This document shows, one piece after another, positions 44,773-52,336 of a stretch of 64,000 bases of DNA (the first letter of the stretch is position 1; every line of letters begins with the position of its first letter). Both the position numbers and the translations under genes were made by a program. Source of the stretch: Mycolicibacterium moriokaense (GTDB taxonomy: Bacteria; Actinomycetota; Actinomycetes; Mycobacteriales; Mycobacteriaceae); NCBI RefSeq assembly GCF_010726085.1, contig NZ_AP022560.1, positions 124,001 through 188,000 on the forward strand, given 5' to 3'. The notes under the pieces are model-generated. The model did no database searches. It had not been told where the DNA came from and was given only the letters and a program-made list of their open reading frames with translations.

Positions 44773-45461
44773 GTTCTCCCGCCGCACACGTGTTGGTGGC
44801 GCATGGCACCCGCAAGCAGTCGGGAATCGCGCTCATCGGCGATCTGGCGCACAGCGTGTCGGTAGCACTCGGGACAGGTGTGCACGTCGCGTTCGTCGAC
44901 GTGCTCGGCCCGACCCCGAGCGAGGTGCTTCGCAATCTCGACACGCCCGCGGTCGTGGTCCCCGCATTTCTGTCCCGCGGCTATCACGTCAACACCGACA
45001 TTCCCGAGCACGCAGCGGCGAGCGGGCATCCCGATGTCGTGATCGCCGAGGCACTGGGCCCCAGCCCGCAGCTCGGCCGCATACTGGCAGACCGGCTCGT
45101 CGAATGTGGTTGGCGGCCAGCCGACTCGGTGGTTCTCGCTGCGGCGGGAACATCCAACCCGCTGGCACAAACCGACCTCAGGCGGGTCGCCGCGTTGCTA
45201 TCCGCCGTCATCGGCGATCGGGTGGAACTCGCATTCGCCGCAACCGGGGAACCCACCGTCGCCGACGCGGTGGCGCGCCTTCGCCGGCGCGGTGCGCGCC
45301 GGGTGGTGGTGGCCTCATATCTGCTGTCGGACGGGCTGTTTCAGGATCGCCTGCGCTGCAGCGGCGCTGATGCGGTTACCGAGCCGTTGGGATCGCATTC
45401 GGCGATGGTGCGACTGATCGTCAGCCGGTTCCGGCGCGCCAGGCTGGCGATCGCCGTATAG
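44769..45461 (+). CDS. CbiX/SirB-type sirohydrochlorin chelatase
   Basis: A 230-residue protein with two class II chelatase repeats: VLVAHGTRKQSGIALIGDLA (metal-binding His) and PAFLSRGYHVNTDIPEH, then VLAAAGTSNPLAQTDLRRVA and VVASYLLSDGLFQDRL. It would insert iron into sirohydrochlorin to make the sirohaem of the adjacent nitrite reductase NirB. Coupled to the regulator upstream by a 4-base overlap. Confidence 0.85.
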   Translation: MSSPAAHVLVAHGTRKQSGIALIGDLAHSVSVALGTGVHVAFVDVLGPTPSEVLRNLDTPAVVVPAFLSRGYHVNTDIPEHAAASGHPDVVIAEALGPSPQLGRILADRLVECGWRPADSVVLAAAGTSNPLAQTDLRRVAALLSAVIGDRVELAFAATGEPTVADAVARLRRRGARRVVVASYLLSDGLFQDRLRCSGADAVTEPLGSHSAMVRLIVSRFRRARLAIAV

Positions 45462-45617
45462 CCGTCCACTCCTCTGCGTGAGCAGAAGAAAATGCGCCGA
45501 CACGCCGGCGATTTGGGTCACTTTGCGTCTGTTCACGGTCTAGCGGACTCCTTGCCTTCGGAAAGAGCAGGTGTCTTCGGCGTTTGTTTCGACGGACCGA
45601 CGGGTACGCGCGCTCTC

Positions 45618-46400
45618 ATGATCAAGCATGTCACTGCCGCCATCGCTTTATTTGCCGCGCCCGTAACCGTTTTGAGTGGCTGCGCCAACCAGCCCGCCGA
45701 CGATTCGTCGACGCCGACCACATCGGAATTAACGACCAGCGCCGAAACCCTGACCACCCAGCTGAAGACGGCCGACGGCGAGCCTGTCGCCGATGTGACG
45801 ATCGACTTCTCCAGTGGATACGCCACAGTGACGGTCGAGACCGTCGGTACGGGCATCCTCTCCCCCGGACTGCATGGTCTGCACGTCCATGCGGTCGGCA
45901 CGTGTGAAGGCGATTTCACCTCTGCGGGTGACCACTTTCAGGCTCCCGGTCATACCGGCGAGCCCGCGAGCGGGGATCTGCCGTCTCTGCTCGTGCGCTC
46001 GGACGGGGCGGGCAAGCTCGTCGCCACCAGCGACAGTTTCACCGAGGATCAACTCAAGGGCCCCGACGGCTCGGCAATCGTGCTCCACCAGGGCACCGGC
46101 ATGGGCGCCGAGGACGCAGCCTCCGAGCAACGAGTCGCCTGCGGCGTCCTGAGTCCGGCGAGCACGGCGACCACATCCGTGTCGACCTCGACATCGACCG
46201 TCACCACGACCGCAGCCCCGGCAGTTCCACCCGAGACCACCACAGTTCCACCTGCCACGGTCACCGAGACGACGTCGCCAGCCGAGACGGCGACTACCAG
46301 TGTCGTTCCCAGCACGAGTACCAGCACCGTCACCGTGATCCAGCCCCCGGAGATTCCGGAGATCACCGTGCCCCCGTTGCCCGGACCTGACGGCAGTTGA
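45618..46400 (+). CDS. SodC-like copper superoxide dismutase lipoprotein with a Thr/Pro tail
   Basis: From ATG 45,618 the protein has a lipoprotein signal (IALFAAPVTVLSGC), a SodC domain and then about 80 residues rich in Thr, Ser and Pro. Copper ligands are present (HGLHVHAVGTCE, AGDHFQAPGHTG, AIVLHQGTG), as are both disulfide cysteines and the active-site Arg (EQRVACGV). The zinc-loop His is absent (HTGEPASGDLPSL), as in M. tuberculosis SodC, known to lack zinc. The tail is the odd part and may be a cell-wall spacer. The open frame starts earlier, but residues before 45,618 look non-native. Confidence 0.75.
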   Translation: MIKHVTAAIALFAAPVTVLSGCANQPADDSSTPTTSELTTSAETLTTQLKTADGEPVADVTIDFSSGYATVTVETVGTGILSPGLHGLHVHAVGTCEGDFTSAGDHFQAPGHTGEPASGDLPSLLVRSDGAGKLVATSDSFTEDQLKGPDGSAIVLHQGTGMGAEDAASEQRVACGVLSPASTATTSVSTSTSTVTTTAAPAVPPETTTVPPATVTETTSPAETATTSVVPSTSTSTVTVIQPPEIPEITVPPLPGPDGS

Positions 46401-46411
46401 TCCGCGCCAGG

Positions 46412-46756
46412 TCAGGCGCCGATCTGTACGTCCCCGTCCACGACTCGGGTGGGGTAGACCGGGAGCGCGACATCGGGGTCGTCGAGGCAGATCCCGTCGT
46501 CCAGACCGAACGCCTGCTTCTTGATCGGCGACTGCACGGTCGGACGGCCACCGCGGTCGCCGACGATTCCGCGCGAGATCACCGCCGCGCCGGAGAACGG
46601 ATCGATGTTGCCCACCGCATACAGGGAGGCGTCGTCGAGCCGGAACAGCGCCGCCTGCACACCACCGGGCAGCAGCACGCCCACACCGCGGCACGGCATC
46701 AGGTCGTCGTAGGCACATGCAGTCGTCCATACCTGGACATCGTTGACAAGAGTCAT
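46412..46756 (-). CDS. nirD: nitrite reductase small subunit NirD
   Basis: A 114-residue Rieske-fold subunit without cluster ligands, as normal for NirD: VQVWTTACAYDDLMPCRGVG, LFRLDDASLYAVGNIDPFSG, AFGLDDGICLDDPDVALPVY. Its start overlaps the nirB stop (ATGA). With NirB it makes NADH-dependent assimilatory nitrite reductase. Confidence 0.9.
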   Translation of the reverse strand: MTLVNDVQVWTTACAYDDLMPCRGVGVLLPGGVQAALFRLDDASLYAVGNIDPFSGAAVISRGIVGDRGGRPTVQSPIKKQAFGLDDGICLDDPDVALPVYPTRVVDGDVQIGA

Positions 46757-49302
46757 TTTTGAGGCACCTTCGGCAATCCGATGGGAACTTTGCGGCCCGA
46801 GCGCTGCGTGAACTCGACGGTGGGATCGGCGACGTCGGGTGCGTTGACGAACGACACGAACCTGGAGAGCTTCTCCGGATCCTCTAGGACGCCCTTCCAC
46901 TCGCACGCGTAGCCCTCGATGTGGCGGGCGATCGCCGCCTCGAATTCGTCGGCGAGCCCAAGGGAGTCGTTGCAGATGACGTCGCGCAGATGGTCCAGCC
47001 CACCCTCGAGGCTTTCGACCCACGGCGCGGTGCGCTGCAGCCGGTCGGCGGTGCGGATGTAGAACATGAGGAACCGGTCGATGTAGCGCACCAGCGTCTC
47101 GTCATCGAGATCGCTCGCCAGCAGTTGAGCGTGTTTGGGCGTCATACCGCCGTTGCCGCCGACGTAGAGGTTCCACCCCGTCTCGGTCGCGATGACGCCG
47201 ACATCCTTGCCGCGCGCCTCGGCGCATTCCCGCGCACAGCCCGAGACGCCCATCTTGATCTTGTGTGGCGCCCGCAGGCCGCGGTACCGCAGCTCGAGGT
47301 TGATGGCCATCTGCACCGAATCCTGCTGCCCGTACCGGCACCAGTCGCTGCCCACACAGCTCTTCACCGTCCGCAGCGCCTTGCCGTAGGCGTGGCCCGA
47401 CTCCATGCCACCCTCGACCAGCCGCCGCCAGATCTCGGGCAGCTGGTCGACGCGGGCACCGAACATGTCGATGCGCTGCCCTCCGGTGATCTTCGTGTAC
47501 AGGTCGAAATCCCTTGCGATCTCGCCGATGAGGATCAGTTGCTCGGGCGTGATGTCACCGCCGGGCACCCGCGGCACGATCGAGTAACTGCCGTTCTTCT
47601 GGATGTTGGCCAGGAAGTGGTCGTTGCTGTCCTGCAGCGAGGCCTGTTCACCATCGAGGATGTGATCCGAGCTCGTCGACGCCAGGATGGATGCCACGGC
47701 GGGTTTGCAGATGTCGCAACCCTTTCCGGTGCCGAACCGCTCGATTAGGCCCGAGAAGGTCCGAATCGACGTCGCTGTGATGATCTCGAAAAGCTCTGCA
47801 CGCGAATGGCTGAAGTGTTCACACAGTGCCTTGGACTGCTCGACACCCTCGGCCTCCAGCAACTGTTTGAGCAGTGGAGCGCACGAACCGCAGGACGTGC
47901 CCGCCAGCGTGCACTTCTTCAGGTCGGCCACGTCGCAGCAGCCAGCCGCGATGGCCTCGGTCAGATCGCCCTTGGTGACGTTGTTGCACGAGCAGATCTG
48001 CGCGGCGGCAGGCAGCGCACCGACGCCAAGTCCCCCGCCGCCTTCAGATCCGGCCGGCGCGATCAACGCCAACGCGTCACCCGGCAGCTGCTCGCCCACC
48101 ATCGGCCGCAGCACCCCGTACGCAGACGCGTCGCCGACCAGGATGCCGCCAAGCAGCGTCTTCGCATCGTCGGAGAGCACCAGCTTGGCGTAGGTCTGCT
48201 TGACGGCGTCGTTGATCGCCACCTCCAGGCAGTCCGGGGCGGTGCCCATCGCATCGCCGAAGCTGGCCACGTCGACCCCGAGCAGCTTGAGTTTGGTCGA
48301 CATATCGGCCTCGGGGAATTCCGCCTCACCGCCGAGCAATCTGTCGGCCACCACCTCGGCGCTGGTGTAGCCGGGACCGACAAGGCCGTAGCAGCGGCCC
48401 TCGATCGCCGCGACCTCGCCGACGGCATAGATGTTGGGATCCGTTGTGGTGCAGGACAGGTCGGTGAGTACACCACCTCGCTCTGCGACGGCCAATCCGG
48501 CGTCACGAGCGAGTTCGTCGCGGGGCCGCACGCCTGCCGCGAAGACCACGACCCCGGTGTCGATGAACGTCCCATCGCTCAACGTCACGCGCACCGAGTC
48601 GTTGTCGGCGGACCGCCGGACGGGGCGATTGCGTTGTGCCGGAGCGATATTCTCCGTTCCGACACCGGTGTGCACGGTGATCCCCAGATCGCCGATCATT
48701 CGGCCCAGCAGGGCACCGCCGGCCTCGTCGAGCTGTTGTGCCATCAGCCGCGGCGCCATCTCGACGACATGCGCCTGTAGCCCGAATGAGCGCAGGGCGT
48801 TGGCGGCCTCCAGGCCCAGCAGGCCTCCGCCGATGACCACACCGACGGGGGTGCCCCCGTCGACCGCGCGTTGCGCACTCGCACGGATCGCATCGAGGTC
48901 GTCGAGGGTGCGATACACATGGCAGGCAGGCAGATCGCGTCCGGGCACCGGCGGAACGAAGGCATAGGAACCGGTGGCCAGCACCAGCGCGTCGTAGTCG
49001 ACTCGATCGCCGGCGGCGGTCATGACGGACTTGACGGTCCGATCGATGGCGGTGACGGGGCTGCCCAGCCGGGTTTCGACGAGAGCATCGCCGGGATAGG
49101 CGTTGCCGGGCAGCGCCAGCTGCGCGCGGTCCCAGTGTTCGGTGTACGAGGTGAGCCCGACGCGGTCATAGGCGGCGTCGGCCTCCTCGGCGAGCACGGT
49201 CACCCGCCATTCACCGGCGCTGTCGCGCGAACGCAACGCCTCGACGAACCGATGACCGACCATGCCGTGGCCGACGACCACGACGTTCCTTGGAGAACGC
49301 AT
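46753..49302 (-). CDS. nirB: NADH nitrite reductase large subunit NirB
   Basis: 849 residues from ATG 49,302, close to the M. tuberculosis length; the longer upstream frame is not native. Order of modules: FAD-binding VVVVGHGMVGHRFVEALRSR, NADH-binding GVVIGGGLLGLEAANALRSF, the BFD-type [2Fe-2S] region CSCNNVTKGDL with CGSCAPLL, then sirohaem/[4Fe-4S] ligands CVGSDWCRYGQQD and GVSGCARECAEAR. It reduces nitrite to ammonium using NADH. Divergent from hsp20; the regulator and sirohaem chelatase genes are nearby on the other strand. Confidence 0.92.
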   Translation of the reverse strand: MRSPRNVVVVGHGMVGHRFVEALRSRDSAGEWRVTVLAEEADAAYDRVGLTSYTEHWDRAQLALPGNAYPGDALVETRLGSPVTAIDRTVKSVMTAAGDRVDYDALVLATGSYAFVPPVPGRDLPACHVYRTLDDLDAIRASAQRAVDGGTPVGVVIGGGLLGLEAANALRSFGLQAHVVEMAPRLMAQQLDEAGGALLGRMIGDLGITVHTGVGTENIAPAQRNRPVRRSADNDSVRVTLSDGTFIDTGVVVFAAGVRPRDELARDAGLAVAERGGVLTDLSCTTTDPNIYAVGEVAAIEGRCYGLVGPGYTSAEVVADRLLGGEAEFPEADMSTKLKLLGVDVASFGDAMGTAPDCLEVAINDAVKQTYAKLVLSDDAKTLLGGILVGDASAYGVLRPMVGEQLPGDALALIAPAGSEGGGGLGVGALPAAAQICSCNNVTKGDLTEAIAAGCCDVADLKKCTLAGTSCGSCAPLLKQLLEAEGVEQSKALCEHFSHSRAELFEIITATSIRTFSGLIERFGTGKGCDICKPAVASILASTSSDHILDGEQASLQDSNDHFLANIQKNGSYSIVPRVPGGDITPEQLILIGEIARDFDLYTKITGGQRIDMFGARVDQLPEIWRRLVEGGMESGHAYGKALRTVKSCVGSDWCRYGQQDSVQMAINLELRYRGLRAPHKIKMGVSGCARECAEARGKDVGVIATETGWNLYVGGNGGMTPKHAQLLASDLDDETLVRYIDRFLMFYIRTADRLQRTAPWVESLEGGLDHLRDVICNDSLGLADEFEAAIARHIEGYACEWKGVLEDPEKLSRFVSFVNAPDVADPTVEFTQRSGRKVPIGLPKVPQK

Positions 49303-49399
49303 GTCGCAGAGGCTAGGCACGCGATATTGCCGCAATGTGCCCTTGTGTGAAGCGGCCATCACGGTGTGCTCACCGTCGTCGGTCACCCGATGTGAGCGG

Positions 49400-49416
49400 G
49401 TTCGCTGACAGCGAAC
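49400..49416. promoter_or_regulatory. GTTCGCT-n3-AGCGAAC dyad (ClgR-like box)
   Basis: A perfect 17-base dyad between nirB and hsp20 with the CGCT-GAC-AGCG core that, as I recall, matches ClgR binding sites in Corynebacterium/Mycobacterium. Acr2-type genes in M. tuberculosis are reported to respond to ClgR, which supports it. It is 98 bases from the nirB start and 90 from hsp20. Confidence 0.5.
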
Positions 49417-49428
49417 GCCCTGCTGGAA

Positions 49429-49449
49429 CATGAGCGTGGTCGACTCAAG
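49429..49449 (+). promoter_or_regulatory. HAIR-like HspR operator upstream of hsp20
   Basis: CATGAGC, 7 spacer bases, ACTCAAG matches the HspR-binding inverted repeat CTTGAGT-n7-ACTCAAG in 12 of 14 positions, including a perfect right half. It lies 57 bases before the hsp20 start. In M. tuberculosis the Acr2 gene is under HspR repression, so the assignment is consistent. Confidence 0.6.
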
Positions 49450-49506
49450 TTATAGCGGGTGGCGGACCGGCGTGGTGCCGGTCACGACAACAGAGGAGTA
49501 CAGACC

Positions 49507-49914
49507 ATGAGCAAAGTGACACTGTGGTCGCGCCCCGCGTGGGATATCGACCGCTGGATCAAGGATGGTGTGTTCGAGGGGTTTACCCCGGCGGCCGAGA
49601 TCGTGCGCGACGGTAACGACGCCGTCGTCCGCCTCGAACTGCCCGGAGTCGACGTGGACAAGGACGTCACCGTCGAGGTCGATCGCGGCCATCTGGTGAT
49701 TCGTGGCGAGCGCCGCGACGAGCACGCATCCGAGGAGAACGGCCGCACGCTGCGTGAGGTGCGGTACGGCTCGTTCCGTCGATCGTTCAAGCTGCCCGAG
49801 AACGCCGCAACCGATGCCATCTCGGCGTCCTATGACGCAGGGGTACTCACGGTACGCGTCGCCGGTGCCCACAGGGGTGCCGAACCGCAGCGCATCGCTA
49901 TCGAGAGCAAATAA
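49507..49914 (+). CDS. Hsp20-family small heat-shock protein (Acr2-like)
   Basis: A 135-residue alpha-crystallin-type chaperone. The alpha-crystallin domain is complete: VRLELPGVDVDKDVTVEVD, LVIRGERRDEHA, REVRYGSFRRSFKLPE, SASYDAGVLTVRVAGAH. The N-terminal arm (LWSRPAWDIDRWIKDG) resembles M. tuberculosis Rv0251c (Acr2) but is shorter. ATG 49,507 has GAGGAG upstream. It prevents aggregation of unfolded proteins under heat or oxidative stress. Confidence 0.9.
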   Translation: MSKVTLWSRPAWDIDRWIKDGVFEGFTPAAEIVRDGNDAVVRLELPGVDVDKDVTVEVDRGHLVIRGERRDEHASEENGRTLREVRYGSFRRSFKLPENAATDAISASYDAGVLTVRVAGAHRGAEPQRIAIESK

Positions 49915-49927
49915 CACCTCGACACGA

Positions 49928-49960
49928 GAGCCGGTGGGGCCCTTGGGGTTTCACCGGCTT
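49928..49960. terminator. hairpin between convergent hsp20 and the membrane-protein gene
   Basis: AGCCGGTG (49,929-49,936) and CACCGGCT (49,952-49,959) form an 8-base stem with a 15-base loop and run into TTTCTG. It is placed where a bidirectional terminator is expected, 15 bases after the hsp20 stop. Confidence 0.5.
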
Positions 49961-50246
49961 TCTGTTGTCGGCTGGTCGGGTCGTGGGCTGGGAAGGGGAG
50001 GCGGGTTGTATTCGCTGGTCTCGACGCTCGGCACCGTGTAGCTGGTGGTGGTTGTCGTCGAGGACGTCGTGTACGTCGAGGAGTGACCGACGACGTCGGA
50101 ATCGACACCGTCTCGGGCACCTTGGCCGAATCCGAGGTGCGCATCACCGCATAGGCGAGGATAGCGAGCAGGATCAGCCCCGCCACGCCACCCGCCACGG
50201 CGAGCGATTGCTCGTCGTACCAGTTCGGCTCGTCATCGCCCGCCAC
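49951..50246 (-). pseudogene. small membrane protein with Thr-rich tail, frameshifted near 50,085
   Basis: Starts at GTG/ATG 50,246: AGDDEPNWYDEQSLAVAGGV then a membrane helix AGLILLAILAYAVM. After TSDSAKVPETVSIPTSSVT the direct frame becomes Arg/Pro-rich junk overlapping hsp20 antisense. In the next frame the gene continues SSTYTTSSTTTTSYTVPSVE and ends QPTTESR at 49,951, just inside the terminator hairpin. One base is missing near 50,085. With it restored this is a roughly 97-residue single-span protein with an extracytoplasmic Thr/Ser/Pro tail. Function unknown. Confidence 0.6.
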
Positions 50247-50256
50247 ACGCGGAATG

Positions 50257-51015
50257 CTAAGCCCAGCGCCGCAGAATCTCTGCCGTTGTCGCAGATAAAG
50301 CGCGCTGCAGGAACGGGCCGAAGCTGATCCGACCCACGCCGAGTGGCCCGAACGACGCCGGGTCGTCCTGGTCGGGCAGCGCGATGGCGTTGATGGGCAG
50401 CGGAAGCTCGGAGGCCAAGCGCCGCAGCGTGTCCGGGTCGTGACGGCCGACGGGGTACAGCGAATCAGCGCCCGCGGCCGCCGCCTCTTTGAGCCGCGCG
50501 ATCGCGCGGTCCACCCGGTCGGACTCGTCGCCGTCCTGGCGCAGGAAGAGATCCGTCCGTGCGTTGACCACCACGTGCACCCCGGTTGCGTCGGCGGCCT
50601 TGCGCAGCGCGCCGACGAGTTCGGCGTGCTCTCCCGACGACCGCAGCCGGCCGCCCTCGCTGTGCACGGTGTCCTCGATGTTCAGGCCGACGGCCCCGGC
50701 CTCGAGCAGGCCCTCGATCAGCCGTGTCGGCGCCTGACCGTAGCCGGACTCGATGTCGACCGACACCGGCACGTCCACCGCGGCGGTGATCTGTTTGATC
50801 CTGGCCAGGACGTCGTCGAACGTCATCCCCTCCTGATCGCTCTTACCGACGGAATCGGCCAGCGGGTGACTGCCGACGGTGAGCGCGGCAAACCCGGCGT
50901 CGACCGCCAGCCGGGCCGACCAGGCATCCCATACCGTCGGCAGCACCACCGGGTTGCCGGGCTGGTGAAGGGCGAGTAAGGAGTCGGCGCGCTCCTTCAG
51001 AACCTGGTCGGGCAT
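50257..51015 (-). CDS. isocitrate lyase/PEP mutase-family enzyme
   Basis: A 252-residue ICL/PEPM barrel: PTVWDAWSARLAVDAGFAAL, PVSVDIESGYGQAP with the metal-binding acids, VGLNIEDTVH and VVVNARTDLFL. It lacks the KKCGH-type active-site Cys motif of true isocitrate lyases and belongs to the short group with 2-methylisocitrate-lyase-like or oxaloacetate-decarboxylase-like activities. The specific reaction cannot be told from sequence. Confidence 0.82.
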   Translation of the reverse strand: MPDQVLKERADSLLALHQPGNPVVLPTVWDAWSARLAVDAGFAALTVGSHPLADSVGKSDQEGMTFDDVLARIKQITAAVDVPVSVDIESGYGQAPTRLIEGLLEAGAVGLNIEDTVHSEGGRLRSSGEHAELVGALRKAADATGVHVVVNARTDLFLRQDGDESDRVDRAIARLKEAAAAGADSLYPVGRHDPDTLRRLASELPLPINAIALPDQDDPASFGPLGVGRISFGPFLQRALSATTAEILRRWA

Positions 51016-51124
51016 TGGTCGAACCTCCGCTTCAGCGTGATCTGTCTCACTACCCGGTGCATGATGTGACTAGCGCCGGGTGTCGTAACGTGTTGCCTGA
51101 CACCCTTCAGCCCAAGGAGGTCAC

Positions 51125-51418
51125 TTGTCCAGCACTACCGAACTCGCCGAACTTCACGAGCTAATCGGAAACCTGCGACGGTGCGTCACCACGTTGGCGT
51201 CCAGGTACGGCGACAGTCCGGCCACCCGCCGGATCGTGAACGATGCCGAGCGGATCCTCAACGACATCGACCGTCTGGACATCGACGCCGAGGAGCTGGA
51301 GCTCGCCCGCGGTGTGGTCCACCACCAGGGCGGCGAAAGGATCCCGATTCCGGACACGCAGTACGACACCGAGTTCTGGCGCGGTGTCGACGACGAGGGT
51401 CTGGGTGGCACGCACTAG
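51125..51418 (+). CDS. conserved mycobacterial protein (Rv0250c-like)
   Basis: A 97-residue acidic protein, TTG start with a strong AAGGAGGT upstream. LAELHELIGNLRRCVTTLAS, PATRRIVNDAERILNDID and PDTQYDTEFWRGVDDEGLG match, as I remember it, M. tuberculosis Rv0250c throughout. Two coiled-coil-like helices. It stands directly before the Sdh1 operon with the same orientation, suggesting a link with succinate dehydrogenase, but the role is unknown. Confidence 0.85.
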   Translation: MSSTTELAELHELIGNLRRCVTTLASRYGDSPATRRIVNDAERILNDIDRLDIDAEELELARGVVHHQGGERIPIPDTQYDTEFWRGVDDEGLGGTH

Positions 51419-51464
51419 GCGAGCCACCACCTGACCTGGGATACGACAACTCCGAGAGGTAACA

Positions 51465-52304
51465 GTGAGCGCACCCACCGCCGACCGCAAGGCGACCGGC
51501 GTCTTTTCGCCGAGCCGTGCTCAGATCCCGCAGCGCACCCTCCGCACCGACCGGTGGTGGCAGTCGCCACTGGTCGTCGATCTGGGCTTCGCCGCGTTCG
51601 TCATCTACGCGACGGTGCGGGCGTTCCTACAGAACAACTATTACGTCGCGGACTACCACTACCTGACACCGTTCTACTCGCCCTGTGTCGTCAAGTGGAA
51701 CGAGGCGACACAGTCGGGCTGCATCCCGGAGGCCAGCCACTTCGGCCAGTACCTGCCCGACGTCTGGTGGCTGCCCTACGCCGCGTTCTCGCTGCCGTTC
51801 CTGCTGCTGTTCCGTCTCACCTGCTACTACTACCGCGGGGCCTACTACCGGTCGGTGTGGCAGGCGCCGACCGCATGCGCGGTGGCCGAACCGCATGCGA
51901 AATACACCGGTGAGACGCGCTTCCCGTTGATCATCCAGAACACCCACCGGTACTTCTTCTACGTCGCGGCCATCATCTCGGTGATCAACACCTACGACGC
52001 GATCATCGCCTTCCAGTCCCCGAGCGGTTTCGGATTCGGTTTGGGCAACATCATTCTCGTCGGCAACGTGGTGATGCTGTGGGTCTACACGCTGTCCTGC
52101 CACTCCTGCCGCCACGTCGTGGGCGGCCGCCTCAAGCATTTCTCGAAACACCCGATCCGGTACTGGTTCTGGACTCAGGTGAGTGTTCTCAACGCGCGAC
52201 ACAAGTTGTACGCGTGGGTCACGTTGGGAACGTTGATGCTGACCGACTTCTACATCATGTTGGTCGCCAGCGGCACCATCTCTGACCTGAGATTTATTGG
52301 CTGA
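51465..52304 (+). CDS. sdhC: Sdh1 membrane subunit (Rv0249c-like)
   Basis: A 279-residue membrane protein, about five helices (LVVDLGFAAFVIYATVRAFL, WLPYAAFSLPFLLLFRL, YFFYVAAIISVINTYDAII, IILVGNVVMLWVYTLSC). His residues suited to haem binding occur in QNTHRYFFY and LSCHSCRHVVGGRL. It anchors the mycobacterial Sdh1 succinate:quinone oxidoreductase. GTG start with GAGAGGTAAC upstream. It replaces the usual SdhC plus SdhD pair. Confidence 0.85.
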   Translation: MSAPTADRKATGVFSPSRAQIPQRTLRTDRWWQSPLVVDLGFAAFVIYATVRAFLQNNYYVADYHYLTPFYSPCVVKWNEATQSGCIPEASHFGQYLPDVWWLPYAAFSLPFLLLFRLTCYYYRGAYYRSVWQAPTACAVAEPHAKYTGETRFPLIIQNTHRYFFYVAAIISVINTYDAIIAFQSPSGFGFGLGNIILVGNVVMLWVYTLSCHSCRHVVGGRLKHFSKHPIRYWFWTQVSVLNARHKLYAWVTLGTLMLTDFYIMLVASGTISDLRFIG

Positions 52305-52336
52305 CATGCATATTCGCAATTTAGTGAGGATTATCA

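Noticed and set aside
52308..52315. GCATATTC copy just upstream of sdhA
   Set aside because: A single 8-base match without an inverted partner, between coupled operon genes; probably chance.
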